Position numbers and translations under genes: made by a program
In this document: positions 1-6,209 of the stretch, piece by piece
How the letters are laid out: the number at the start of each line of letters is the position of its first letter
How positions within the stretch are numbered: the stretch's first letter is position 1
The notes under the pieces: model-generated
Told to the model about the DNA's origin: nothing
What the model saw: the letters and a program-made list of their open reading frames with translations, nothing else
Database searches by the model: none
Assembly: GCA_014859835.1 (NCBI GenBank)
Contig: JACZKW010000038.1
Span: 1-6,744, forward strand
From: UBA9653 sp014859835
GTDB taxonomy: Archaea; Thermoplasmatota; Thermoplasmata; UBA10834
Direction: 5' to 3'
DNA: 6,744 bases

Positions 1-1
1 G

Positions 2-1954
2 CTAGAGCTGCTCTGCGTCGAGGACTTAGATGGGGGCGCTCAAGACCTGGCGACGGCGTCCTCGTTAATCACGCCTGCATCTGAGCTGCTGGACGAAGCA
101 CCCGATATCGCCGATAGCTATGCCGACCTCAGCTTCTTGATCCCACCGTTCTCGGACTACATTGACGGCGAGGAGGGTCTCATCCAAACCGAGAAAGAGC
201 TGCTTGAGGCCATGGTCCTTGTGGCCTCGCTCTCGAACATCTCTTCCATTGAGGGAGAGGATGCGGTCTACGCGATGAGCGCAATAGACCGCGCATCGCA
301 CCTGATCGAATCTTTCAACGACACGATCGATTCGTTGATCGTGATGGCGGATGAGATAACCGCCCTGTCTGTGGAGGGATCCAAACCATTCTCGGACAAC
401 CGTCTAGTGGAGCTGCTTGAGAAGTTGAGGGAGCTCCTGATACCAGTGGAGGAGGAGATCTACGACTTCATGGTGGATAATGACGACCTCTGGGAATCGG
501 TGGAACCGTTCATAACATTCTGGATATCGGACAGCAGTCTATACTTGGGAGACGAGATCGTCGGTGGAGGTTACTTGTTCTTCAACGGCAGCTTCAGGTC
601 TGACTGCCATGTTGAAATAGTCATGGGCGGTGCTGTTATCGCCGAGGTCGTGACCGGTGCGCTGGGCAGGTTCGATTTCTCTTGGGAGATCCCGCTGAAC
701 GAGTCGTTGCTTGGTGGACATGTTCTCATATCTAGAACGGGCTTCGAATCTGGGAACCTCACATCCGACCCCATCTCAATCTCGATCGCACTGATCCCGA
801 CCTCGCTGACGGTCGTCCTGAGCGGCACAGTCCTGGCTCCAAATGAATCGTTGACGGTGTCCATAACACTGCGCGATGTCTATGGCGAATCACTCGCTAA
901 CAAGACCTGCACGCTGTCGTTGGATGACGCGTTGGTAGAGTTCAGAACCAGCTTGTCGGGTGAGTACGAACAGGTCTTCCCTGCCGGGACCCTGGAGGTC
1001 GGTACGCACACGCTCCATGCCGAATACAACGGTTCACTTCCATATGCGTCATGTGCTTCCGGGGTGCAGACCGTAGCGGTCGATGTGCCGACAACATTGA
1101 CTCTGGACATGTTCTCCGACACATTCTACTTGAGCTATTTCGTCGTGGGCGATCTTACTCTCGTCGGCAATGCGAGCGATCTTCTACCTGGTATGAATGT
1201 CACGTTATCCATAGATGGCATAGTGCTGATCAATGCGACAACCAACGACACAGGTGCGTTCGCCTTCTCCATTCCGGCCGACGCACTATCCATAGGATCG
1301 CACCTTATCCGAGTTGATTTCAATCCCCCGAATCCATATTGGAGGCCTTCCCATGACGAGGCGGAGTTCCTAATATACATCGTAGAGAGGACTGAAAAGT
1401 ACCCGTTCTGGCCGATCATTCCGGGTTGGGGAGGAGTCCCGTTTACTGCTTACGACGTGTTATTCGGACAGTACGCGTACTACTTCTGGCTCCTAGTCAT
1501 AGCGACTATAGGAGCCGTGGTCAAGGCCCTACAGATGCACAAGCAATTGAAGGCTCGTAGGAGGACCAATGAGCAGAAGGCGCTCGAACAAATGAAGGTC
1601 GACCTTAGAGCCACAGAGATGGATATCAGGGACCTCGCTCCAGCCCGTTCGATCGAATTCGACGAGCCTCCGAACACACCGAAGGAACTCATCGTGTGGA
1701 ACTACAACTCGTTCCTCAGGTTCTTATCGCAGGAGCGGAAGGTCGGGATCAGAGACAGCATGACCCACTGGGAGATCGCCCGGCTGTTGGGGAGCCTGGG
1801 CTATTCGGAATCGCTCGTCGAAAAGATGACCTCGTTGTTCGAGCTGGCAAGATACTCTGGGACAAACGTGACGGACACCGACATGATGGTGATGGTCTAC
1901 CATGTCGACCAACTCAAGAAACCAGCGGGGAGGTGGGGTGCGCATGCAGGGTAG
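2..1954 (+). CDS. Large surface protein: Ig-like repeats, one TM helix, cytosolic DUF4129-like tail (5'-truncated)
   Basis: The frame is open from base 2 and ends at TAG 1952-1954, giving 650 visible residues; the true start lies left of the window. The in-frame TTG at 137 has no SD and sits inside continuous coding sequence, so I reject it as a start. Residues ~54-160 are acidic and helical. Residues ~168-460 look like three beta-rich Ig-like domains with repeated 'G.F.fs.....L..G.H.l' endings, as in bacterial Ig-like/carboxypeptidase-regulatory folds. About a dozen N-x-S/T sequons lie before the membrane helix (~491-509), which is followed by a basic stretch (KARRR) marking the cytosolic side. 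The last ~90 residues (NSFLRFL...IARLLGSLGYSESLVEKMTSLFELARYSG) resemble the DUF4129 tail of archaeal transglutaminase-type proteins. The next gene overlaps it by 11 bases and is DUF4350-like, as in MoxR/DUF58 clusters. Any N-terminal transglutaminase domain would be outside the window. Role inferred: cell-surface protein assembly or maintenance. Membrane topology is well supported; the family name is moderate. Confidence 0.8.
   Translation, partial: LELLCVEDLDGGAQDLATASSLITPASELLDEAPDIADSYADLSFLIPPFSDYIDGEEGLIQTEKELLEAMVLVASLSNISSIEGEDAVYAMSAIDRASHLIESFNDTIDSLIVMADEITALSVEGSKPFSDNRLVELLEKLRELLIPVEEEIYDFMVDNDDLWESVEPFITFWISDSSLYLGDEIVGGGYLFFNGSFRSDCHVEIVMGGAVIAEVVTGALGRFDFSWEIPLNESLLGGHVLISRTGFESGNLTSDPISISIALIPTSLTVVLSGTVLAPNESLTVSITLRDVYGESLANKTCTLSLDDALVEFRTSLSGEYEQVFPAGTLEVGTHTLHAEYNGSLPYASCASGVQTVAVDVPTTLTLDMFSDTFYLSYFVVGDLTLVGNASDLLPGMNVTLSIDGIVLINATTNDTGAFAFSIPADALSIGSHLIRVDFNPPNPYWRPSHDEAEFLIYIVERTEKYPFWPIIPGWGGVPFTAYDVLFGQYAYYFWLLVIATIGAVVKALQMHKQLKARRRTNEQKALEQMKVDLRATEMDIRDLAPARSIEFDEPPNTPKELIVWNYNSFLRFLSQERKVGIRDSMTHWEIARLLGSLGYSESLVEKMTSLFELARYSGTNVTDTDMMVMVYHVDQLKKPAGRWGAHAG
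1929..1935 (+). promoter_or_regulatory. Strong Shine-Dalgarno site fixing the start at 1944
   Basis: GGAGGTG lies 8 bases before ATG 1944, inside the last codons of the upstream gene. It decides in favour of 1944 over the in-frame ATG at 1902, which would add 14 residues and a 53-base overlap. It also suggests that the two genes are translationally coupled. Confidence 0.8.
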
Positions 1955-3161
1955 TAGGGTCAAGCGCGCCTACATCTCCGCAGCGGTGCTGCTCCTCGTG
2001 GTCGCGTTGTTCGCGGTCACAATGGCCACCCCGATATTCTCATCGACGAACGACTTCTCCATATACAACACCAGCTGGAACGGCGCGAGCAACATCGCGG
2101 TTGCGACTTACCAACTAGGAAGGTTCGCTCCCGCGCTCACCGTCGAGGCCACGGGCACCGACCTCACCATCATCAACTCCGACCTCTTCGAGATGGACCT
2201 CGATCCTACAACGGATGTTCTCATGATCCTCGGTCCGACCAAGTCATTCACCACAGCCGAGAGCGGATTGGTCGGCGCCTTCGTGAAGGCCGGAGGAATT
2301 CTAGTCCTCGCCGACGACTTCGGCACGGGGAACGGCCTGCTAGTAGGCATGGGGGCCAGCTCCAGGTTCTCGGGGAAACTCATGATGGACCTGTCATTCG
2401 ACCGTAGTCCAGAGTTCTCCGTATGCTTCGATCTGAAAGAAGATCCACTCACGATCAACGTGAGCCGACTCCTGATGAACTACCCGACTTCGATCTCCGT
2501 ATCAGGATCCGGGACCACCGTCATCGCGGAATCCAGCGTGGCCAGCTGGCTCGACTCCGATGGTGACAGAACGAGGGACCTGGGGGAGCCGCAGGGACCG
2601 TTCCCGCTGATAGCACGGGAACGGATGGGCTCGGGCAGCATACTGATTCTATCCGACCCGAGCATACTCATCAACGGGATGATAGACCAGCTGGACAACG
2701 GGGTGTTCGCGGATAACCTCGTGACCAGCATCTGCAGCTTGAGGTCAGCCGTCTACTTCGATGAGAGCCACCGCAACTACTTCGACCCGATAACCGCGAC
2801 TACGCAGCTCACGGCCGAGATATCGGACTCAGACAAGTTCCACGTACTGATCGTGGCATTCGTGCTCCTAGTGTGGGTCACCACGGACTACATAGGCCGT
2901 CTTGTCGGGACAGTCGTACAGGGCATGAGACGCATCTGGGGAAGAATACTGCGGCTGCTAGGCCGCAAGGTCATAGAACCTGAGCCCGTCGCTCCGGAAA
3001 CAGTCGAGGAGCTCCTGGCAAAAATGATGGAGCTCCATCCGGAATGGAAGGTCGGACTCCTCAGGCACGCCCTCCGGGAAAGGAAGCGGCACAACGAATT
3101 CCTCGGCAAATTGACGGAGAAGACAACACTTATCGATCATGCGAAATCCGATTCCGAGTGA
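1944..3161 (+). CDS. DUF4350-like membrane-anchored protein
   Basis: A 405-residue protein starting at ATG 1944 behind a strong SD. A basic N-terminus (QGSRVKR) leads into a membrane helix at residues ~9-28. The extracellular middle resembles the glutamine-amidotransferase-like fold of DUF4350: 'DVLMILGPTKSFTTAE', then 'FVKAGGILVLADDFGTGN', and later 'GSGSILILSDPSILING' followed by an asparagine-rich turn and 'YFDESHRNYF'. No catalytic Cys-His-Glu triad is evident, as is usual for this family, so a binding or structural role is likelier than amidotransferase activity. A second helix at ~298-317 returns the chain to the cytosol, and a charged helical tail (~350-405) follows. It overlaps the preceding gene by 11 bases and the two probably form one transcript. 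DUF4350 proteins typically travel with MoxR AAA+ ATPases and DUF58 proteins, which are thought to act as chaperone-like systems at the cell surface; the substrate here is unknown. Confidence 0.8.
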   Translation: MQGSRVKRAYISAAVLLLVVALFAVTMATPIFSSTNDFSIYNTSWNGASNIAVATYQLGRFAPALTVEATGTDLTIINSDLFEMDLDPTTDVLMILGPTKSFTTAESGLVGAFVKAGGILVLADDFGTGNGLLVGMGASSRFSGKLMMDLSFDRSPEFSVCFDLKEDPLTINVSRLLMNYPTSISVSGSGTTVIAESSVASWLDSDGDRTRDLGEPQGPFPLIARERMGSGSILILSDPSILINGMIDQLDNGVFADNLVTSICSLRSAVYFDESHRNYFDPITATTQLTAEISDSDKFHVLIVAFVLLVWVTTDYIGRLVGTVVQGMRRIWGRILRLLGRKVIEPEPVAPETVEELLAKMMELHPEWKVGLLRHALRERKRHNEFLGKLTEKTTLIDHAKSDSE

Positions 3162-3198
3162 GAATCCATGTCCTCGAGCCGCATGTCCATCCTGCATA

Positions 3199-3208
3199 CT
3201 TACAAATC
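3199..3208 (+). promoter_or_regulatory. Candidate archaeal TATA box for the gene at 3238
   Basis: CTTACAAATC stands in an AT-rich patch inside a GC-rich 76-base gap. Its centre is about 34 bases before ATG 3238, so a start of transcription near 3228-3230 would leave a leader of only 8-10 bases. This supports 3238 as the translation start over the in-frame ATG at 3139, which would overlap the upstream gene and lie ahead of the box. Confidence 0.45.
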
Positions 3209-3237
3209 ATAGTACGCTCTTCTCTGCACAGGTTACC

Positions 3238-4107
3238 ATGCAGCTCAGGCTGAAAATGATGGGGCGGTCCGTAGTGGTCACGCCTCCGCACATGGTCGGC
3301 GCCGCGATGGTCATCATCGGCGCATTCCTCCTTTTCATCGCGCTGTCCGCGCAGTTCGATATCGACTCCATAGGCGAGACGACGGACCCTGCCGTGCAGG
3401 AACGCGTGACGCAGCTGCAGGACGAGCGAAACATATTCCTCCTGTGCTCCACGGGTGCGATCTTCCTGGGGCTCTTCTCCGCGATCGTGTTGACGGAGAG
3501 TAACATGAGTTCGTCGGTTCCAGAGTCGCAGATGCGTTCTGCCGCGAGGGTCTCAGGCGACGTGGTCTCCGCACTTTCGCTGCCAGGAAACGCCACCTTC
3601 CTTCCGGCCAAGCACGGCCTCTCATCGGAGAGGGTCCTGGTGCCGGCGACGACGGGACAAGTCACGCCTCCGGTGGTTGCTTCCGACGATCTCACATTGC
3701 TGTTGGGAAAGGACGGATCGTCTCCAGGACTTCTCGTGGAACCTCTCGGAAAGGCACTCCTCGACGACATCGAGCAGAAGCTGGAGGTCCGGTTCGTCGA
3801 TGCGGGGTTGGAAGCGGCGGAAGGGTACCTGCAGATACTGAAGCACGGCTATGGTCTCATGGGGGACTTCCATTTCAAGGAGCGCGACGGCAAGACTGTC
3901 CTCAGGGTGGAGTACTCTGGCTTGCTGGAGCAATGCACGGCGATAAGGAAGGAGCGGCCGGAAACTTGCAGGCAGATGCCCTGCTTCGGGTGTTCGTGCA
4001 TCCTGACAGCCGCTGCAAGGGCGACGGGGAAGATGGTGGAGATCGAGAAGGTGGACAGCATCTCGGGCGACACCGTCACCTACACCTTGTCGATCAGGGA
4101 ATGGTGA
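3238..4107 (+). CDS. Two-TM membrane protein with C-terminal five-cysteine cluster, family not recognised
   Basis: A 289-residue protein. ATG 3238 is chosen because it follows a candidate TATA box with a short leader; in-frame ATGs at 3256 and 3259 are alternatives. Two hydrophobic helices (residues ~19-38 and ~66-85) flank a short acidic/helical loop, so the ~200-residue remainder probably faces the cytosol. Residues ~87-140 are Ser/Ala/Pro-rich and look like a linker. The C-terminal part is a mixed alpha/beta domain ('LLVEPLGKALLDDIEQKL', 'GDFHFKERDGKTVLRVEYSG') ending in C233, C244, C249, C252 and C254, spaced CX10CX4CX2CXC, then 'GKMVEIEKV'. That clustering could bind a metal or Fe-S cluster or form disulfides; nothing in the sequence decides which. 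It follows the DUF4350 gene by 76 bases on the same strand and may be part of the same functional group, though it seems to have its own promoter. I cannot assign a function. Confidence 0.75.
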   Translation: MQLRLKMMGRSVVVTPPHMVGAAMVIIGAFLLFIALSAQFDIDSIGETTDPAVQERVTQLQDERNIFLLCSTGAIFLGLFSAIVLTESNMSSSVPESQMRSAARVSGDVVSALSLPGNATFLPAKHGLSSERVLVPATTGQVTPPVVASDDLTLLLGKDGSSPGLLVEPLGKALLDDIEQKLEVRFVDAGLEAAEGYLQILKHGYGLMGDFHFKERDGKTVLRVEYSGLLEQCTAIRKERPETCRQMPCFGCSCILTAAARATGKMVEIEKVDSISGDTVTYTLSIREW

Positions 4108-4113
4108 ACGGCA

Positions 4114-4144
4114 GTATCGATGGATGAACGCTCATCATTGATAC
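4114..4144. terminator. Stem-loop between convergent genes (candidate bidirectional terminator)
   Basis: GTATCGATGGATGA (4114-4127) pairs with TCATCATTGATAC (4132-4144) across a four-base ACGC loop: 13 pairs, one of them G-U in the plus-strand RNA, with one bulged G at 4122. It spans the 27-base gap between the plus-strand stop (4105-4107) and the minus-strand stop (4135-4137), and its right arm includes the last codons of the minus-strand gene. No U-tract follows on either strand, which is what archaeal intrinsic terminators normally need. An RNA-end-stabilising or factor-assisted role is therefore as likely as simple termination. Confidence 0.5.
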
Positions 4145-4785
4145 ATACCGCCCAAGAGGGACATGTCCGCGTCCCTCAATCGCTTGAAGAAATCCACTTC
4201 ATCTACCACGCCGGTGACGTCCGTATTATTGTTCAGGATCATCTTCGGCACGCCCATGACCGAGTGTCTGAGCGCCAGGTCCTGGAACATGGAGAAATCT
4301 ATGATCTCCGTGGTGACTTTCTCTGATACGATAGCTGCCCTGTATGCATGCCTCACGACGCTCGGACAGAAAGGACAGGTCGTCAGGACGAACACCTTCA
4401 CATTCGCCTTTCGCCTTATCTTCGACAGCGATTCGAGCGACATGTGGGATAGACGAGGACTCGATGTCGATAGTTCGTGTATCGCATCCTTCATGGCCAC
4501 GAGCTCGTAGCCAGAAGGCACTCCATAATACCTGATCCTGGAGACGCCGTCCTTCTCAAGCACAATGCAAGGCCAATGCTCGATGTGGTATTGTTTGAGC
4601 AGTTCATTCCTGCCACGGTCGACATACTCGATGTCGACCTTGATCTTATCATTCGACTCGGCCATAGAATTTGCCAGATCGGTCAATTCATCCGTTATCT
4701 TCGGACCCTCTTCCACGAACAGGCGTATTGTGACTTCGTCTTTCATTTCGATTCTGACTATCTTTCCTGATGATACTCCCATCAT
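4135..4785 (-). CDS. Two-domain thioredoxin-fold protein (glutaredoxin / protein disulfide oxidoreductase-like)
   Basis: A 216-residue protein (234 if it starts at ATG 4839). I prefer ATG 4785: GGAG at 4796-4793 lies 7 bases upstream, and the TATA-like box at 4864-4855 predicts transcription starting at or inside the 4839 codon. The layout is two thioredoxin folds in tandem, as in archaeal protein disulfide oxidoreductases and the N-terminal region of AhpF. The N-terminal fold (17-106) has the typical 'YYGVPSGYEL' segment and a cis-proline region W71-P72-C73, but no CxxC: the expected position reads 'FVEEGPKI'. The C-terminal fold (129-216) keeps 'FVLTTCPFCP' with C137 and C140 and the cis-proline at 'GVP' (P180). 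It should be a cytosolic dithiol reductant with one active pair. It diverges from arsM, and ArsM enzymes need a thioredoxin- or glutathione-type reductant, so a dedicated partner role is a reasonable inference. No reductase gene is in view. Confidence 0.85.
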   Translation of the reverse strand: MMGVSSGKIVRIEMKDEVTIRLFVEEGPKITDELTDLANSMAESNDKIKVDIEYVDRGRNELLKQYHIEHWPCIVLEKDGVSRIRYYGVPSGYELVAMKDAIHELSTSSPRLSHMSLESLSKIRRKANVKVFVLTTCPFCPSVVRHAYRAAIVSEKVTTEIIDFSMFQDLALRHSVMGVPKMILNNNTDVTGVVDEVDFFKRLRDADMSLLGGMYQ

Positions 4786-4854
4786 ACCAGTTCTCCAGCT
4801 TACTCTGTTTGAATCAGATTCTTTCGACCCACGCGCCATTATTCAGCATTATGA

Positions 4855-4864
4855 GTATATTTAA
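4855..4864 (-). promoter_or_regulatory. TATA box of the thioredoxin-fold gene
   Basis: Read on the minus strand this is TTAAATATAC, close to the archaeal TTTAWATA consensus. Its centre lies about 20 bases ahead of ATG 4839 and 74 ahead of ATG 4785. The usual 22-27 base spacing puts transcription start near 4833-4838, favouring the 4785 start with a leader of about 50 bases. A leaderless message from 4839 is the alternative. Confidence 0.6.
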
Positions 4865-4886
4865 TTGTCGAGAAACGGAGCGCTGT

Positions 4887-4915
4887 TACGATAATCGTAC
4901 TACGAGAGTAGTACG
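4887..4915. promoter_or_regulatory. Two overlapping perfect palindromes, candidate operator between the divergent genes
   Basis: TACGAT-A-ATCGTA (4887-4899) overlaps CGTACTAC-GAGA-GTAGTACG (4896-4915); all arms match perfectly. The 29-base block sits between the two divergent TATA-like boxes, 23 bases from the minus-strand one and 40 from the plus-strand one. This position suits a dimeric regulator controlling both genes. An ArsR/SmtB-type metalloregulator is the obvious guess from the arsM context, but no regulator gene is in the window and the sequence is not a match I can assign to a known ArsR operator. Confidence 0.55.
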
Positions 4916-4955
4916 TGATGGAGCTAGTTTGGCCCGCGATCGCGCATATGGAAGG

Positions 4956-4962
4956 AATATAT
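4956..4962 (+). promoter_or_regulatory. TATA box of arsM
   Basis: AATATAT, preceded by purine-rich GGAAGG. With the usual spacing, transcription should begin near 4985. That excludes the upstream in-frame codons at 4915, 4948 and 4966 as starts, and leaves the SD at 4996 and the TTG at 5008 inside a leader of about 23 bases. Confidence 0.5.
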
Positions 4963-4982
4963 CAGATGAACGAGCTAGTGAG

Positions 4983-4994
4983 TACGGTAATCAT
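4983..4994 (+). promoter_or_regulatory. Near-copy of the first palindrome over the predicted arsM transcription start
   Basis: TACGGTAATCAT matches TACGATAATCGT at 4887-4898 in 10 of 12 positions, both differences being A/G exchanges. The preceding AGTACG (4981-4986) also recurs at 4910-4915 in the second palindrome. It may be a second, weaker operator site that would block transcription when occupied. Confidence 0.35.
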
Positions 4995-4995
4995 C

Positions 4996-5001
4996 GAGGT
5001 G
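4996..5001 (+). promoter_or_regulatory. Shine-Dalgarno site of arsM fixing a TTG start
   Basis: GAGGTG lies 6 bases before TTG 5008, a strong site at ideal spacing. The upstream in-frame ATG at 4966 has only a weaker GGAAGG element at about 10 bases, which overlaps the likely TATA region. Confidence 0.55.
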
Positions 5002-5007
5002 TCTCCT

Positions 5008-5871
5008 TTGTCCAACGATCACGAGAAGAAAGTGAAGTCCGAAGATGTCGAGGAATCGCAGATACGAGAAGCGGTGAGGAAGAGATACCGGGCATTGGCA
5101 GAGCAGGAGGCCTCATGCTGCGGCCCGAAGGTGAACACGATGTGCGGTTGCTCGACCATCTATTCGGATTCAGATGTCGCATCACTTCCATCCGATGCGG
5201 CTGCGGTGAGCGCCGGATGCGGCAATCCGACCGCGATCGCAGACCTCAAGTCCGGCATGACCGTGGTCGACCTCGGCAGCGGTGGAGGCATCGACGTGTT
5301 CCTGTCAGCTAAGAAAGTCGGTCCGACTGGAAGGGCGATAGGGATCGACGCGACACCAGAGATGATCCTCAGAGCCCGGAAGACTGCAAAGGAGAACGGG
5401 TTCGATAATGTCGAATTCCGGCTGGGAGAGATCGAACACATCCCACTCCAGGATTCGAGCGCGGATGTCGTGATCAGCAACTGCGTCATCAATCTATCAC
5501 CGTTCAAGCAGCAAGTATTCAACGAGGCTTTCAGGATACTCAAATCAGGTGGACGGCTTGCCGTATCCGACATAATCTTGTTGCGCGAGCTTCCCGATGA
5601 GCTCAGGACCAACCTCGCTGCATGGTCGAGCTGCGTGAGCGGAGCAGTATCTGAGGAGGATTATATCGGGGCGATGAAGCAGGCAGGCTTCGTCAACATC
5701 AAGGTCCAAGACAAGGTCGTCTACACCTACGAACAGATGAGGGCCTACGTTCCGGATGTCCAGACATCGCTCTCCCTGGCACCTCCTAATGATAACATCA
5801 TCAGGGTCTCTCAAGGGACCGACCTATCCAACATGATCGCGAGCTACAGGATAATCGCAGAGAAGCCATAG
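5008..5871 (+). CDS. arsM: Arsenite S-adenosylmethyltransferase ArsM
   Basis: Methylates As(III) with S-adenosylmethionine to mono-, di- and possibly trimethylated arsenicals (EC 2.1.1.137), a cytosolic detoxification or volatilisation step. Started at TTG 5008 (287 aa), because the strong SD and TATA placement fit and the protein then begins at the usual 'IREAVRKRYRALA' helix; the frame stays open back to GTG 4915. Class I methyltransferase motif I is VVDLGSGGGIDVF (86-98), the acidic SAM-binding residue is D114 in 'GIDATPEM', and 'FRLGEIEHIPLQD' follows. All four ArsM cysteines appear: C37/C38 in 'ASCCGP', C71 in 'SAGCGNP', C159 in 'SNCVINL' and C209 in 'SSCVSGAV'. C159 and C209 are 50 apart, as C174 and C224 are in algal ArsM. 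An extra C46/C48 pair lies in 'MCGCST'. It diverges from a thioredoxin-fold gene across a palindrome-rich promoter, suggesting shared, arsenic-dependent control. Confidence 0.95.
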   Translation: MSNDHEKKVKSEDVEESQIREAVRKRYRALAEQEASCCGPKVNTMCGCSTIYSDSDVASLPSDAAAVSAGCGNPTAIADLKSGMTVVDLGSGGGIDVFLSAKKVGPTGRAIGIDATPEMILRARKTAKENGFDNVEFRLGEIEHIPLQDSSADVVISNCVINLSPFKQQVFNEAFRILKSGGRLAVSDIILLRELPDELRTNLAAWSSCVSGAVSEEDYIGAMKQAGFVNIKVQDKVVYTYEQMRAYVPDVQTSLSLAPPNDNIIRVSQGTDLSNMIASYRIIAEKP

Positions 5872-5895
5872 GCATGCCCGTCGACATGCCGTTGA

Positions 5896-6111
5896 CTATC
5901 TCGGAGATATGAACTTCATCAGCTCTATGTAATCGCGTACGATGAGGCGAACAATTACCATGCAATTACAATCCTGTTCTCCGTCGAGACGAGCGCGTTC
6001 AGTCTCAACGGCCCCGTCGGTCCATGGGCGATCGTCGGCGCGATTGCGGGCACCGCCGCGGTGATCGATGCAGCGAGATACCTGTTCGTTAGAAAGATGA
6101 AAACGAAGTAA
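5896..6111 (+). pseudogene. Remnant: C-terminal membrane anchor of a surface protein, probably a substrate-binding protein
   Basis: After an in-frame TGA (5893-5895), 71 codons run open to TAA 6109-6111, with no usable start codon until GTG 6061. The peptide reads sensibly: 'NNYHAITILFSVETSAF', 'SLNGPVGPWAIVGAIAG', then a hydrophobic stretch and the basic tail 'VRKMKTK', i.e. a single C-terminal membrane helix with a cytosolic stop-transfer signal. Archaeal surface and ABC substrate-binding proteins often end this way, and the next gene encodes the front of such a protein. A decayed tandem paralogue is my best reading. The 24 bases separating it from the arsM stop carry only short out-of-frame ORFs (from ATG 5874 and ATG 5909). 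It could also be a short gene using a non-standard start, which I consider less likely. Confidence 0.5.
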
Positions 6112-6114
6112 GGG

Positions 6115-6119
6115 TTTTT
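6115..6119 (+). terminator. T5 tract after the remnant, possible archaeal terminator
   Basis: GGGTTTTTG begins 1-2 bases after the TAA at 6109-6111. Archaeal RNA polymerase can terminate at short T-runs, but five is short and there is no second run, so this is weak. It could end arsM transcripts. Confidence 0.25.
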
Positions 6120-6209
6120 GAACGGGTTTGCAGGGATACCGGTGAGGGCCGCTCACACTTATCCGACGAGGCTACGATGAGCGCGGGTCGGCTGACCGGT
6201 CAATCAAAG

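Noticed and set aside
1696..2118. 140-codon plus-strand frame across the junction of the first two genes
   Set aside because: It is out of frame with both well-supported proteins, and its composition (Arg/Ser/Pro runs) is typical of a shadow frame.
3139..3237. Upstream extension of the two-helix membrane protein to ATG 3139
   Set aside because: It would overlap the DUF4350 gene, lies ahead of a TATA-like box, and adds a Pro/Cys-rich stretch unlike a membrane protein N-terminus.
3207..3770. 187-codon open frame on the minus strand opposite the two-helix membrane protein
   Set aside because: It lies antisense to a gene with clear membrane helices and reads as low-complexity Arg/Ser/Pro-rich sequence without any motif; it is a shadow of GC-rich codon usage.
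4921..4979. Direct repeat GAGCTAGT at 4921-4928 and 4972-4979
   Set aside because: Eight bases 51 apart with no symmetry to either TATA-like box; it could be chance, and the palindromes explain the region better.
6186..6197. GGTC-GGCT-GACC mini-hairpin
   Set aside because: Four-base arms are expected by chance in GC-rich DNA.
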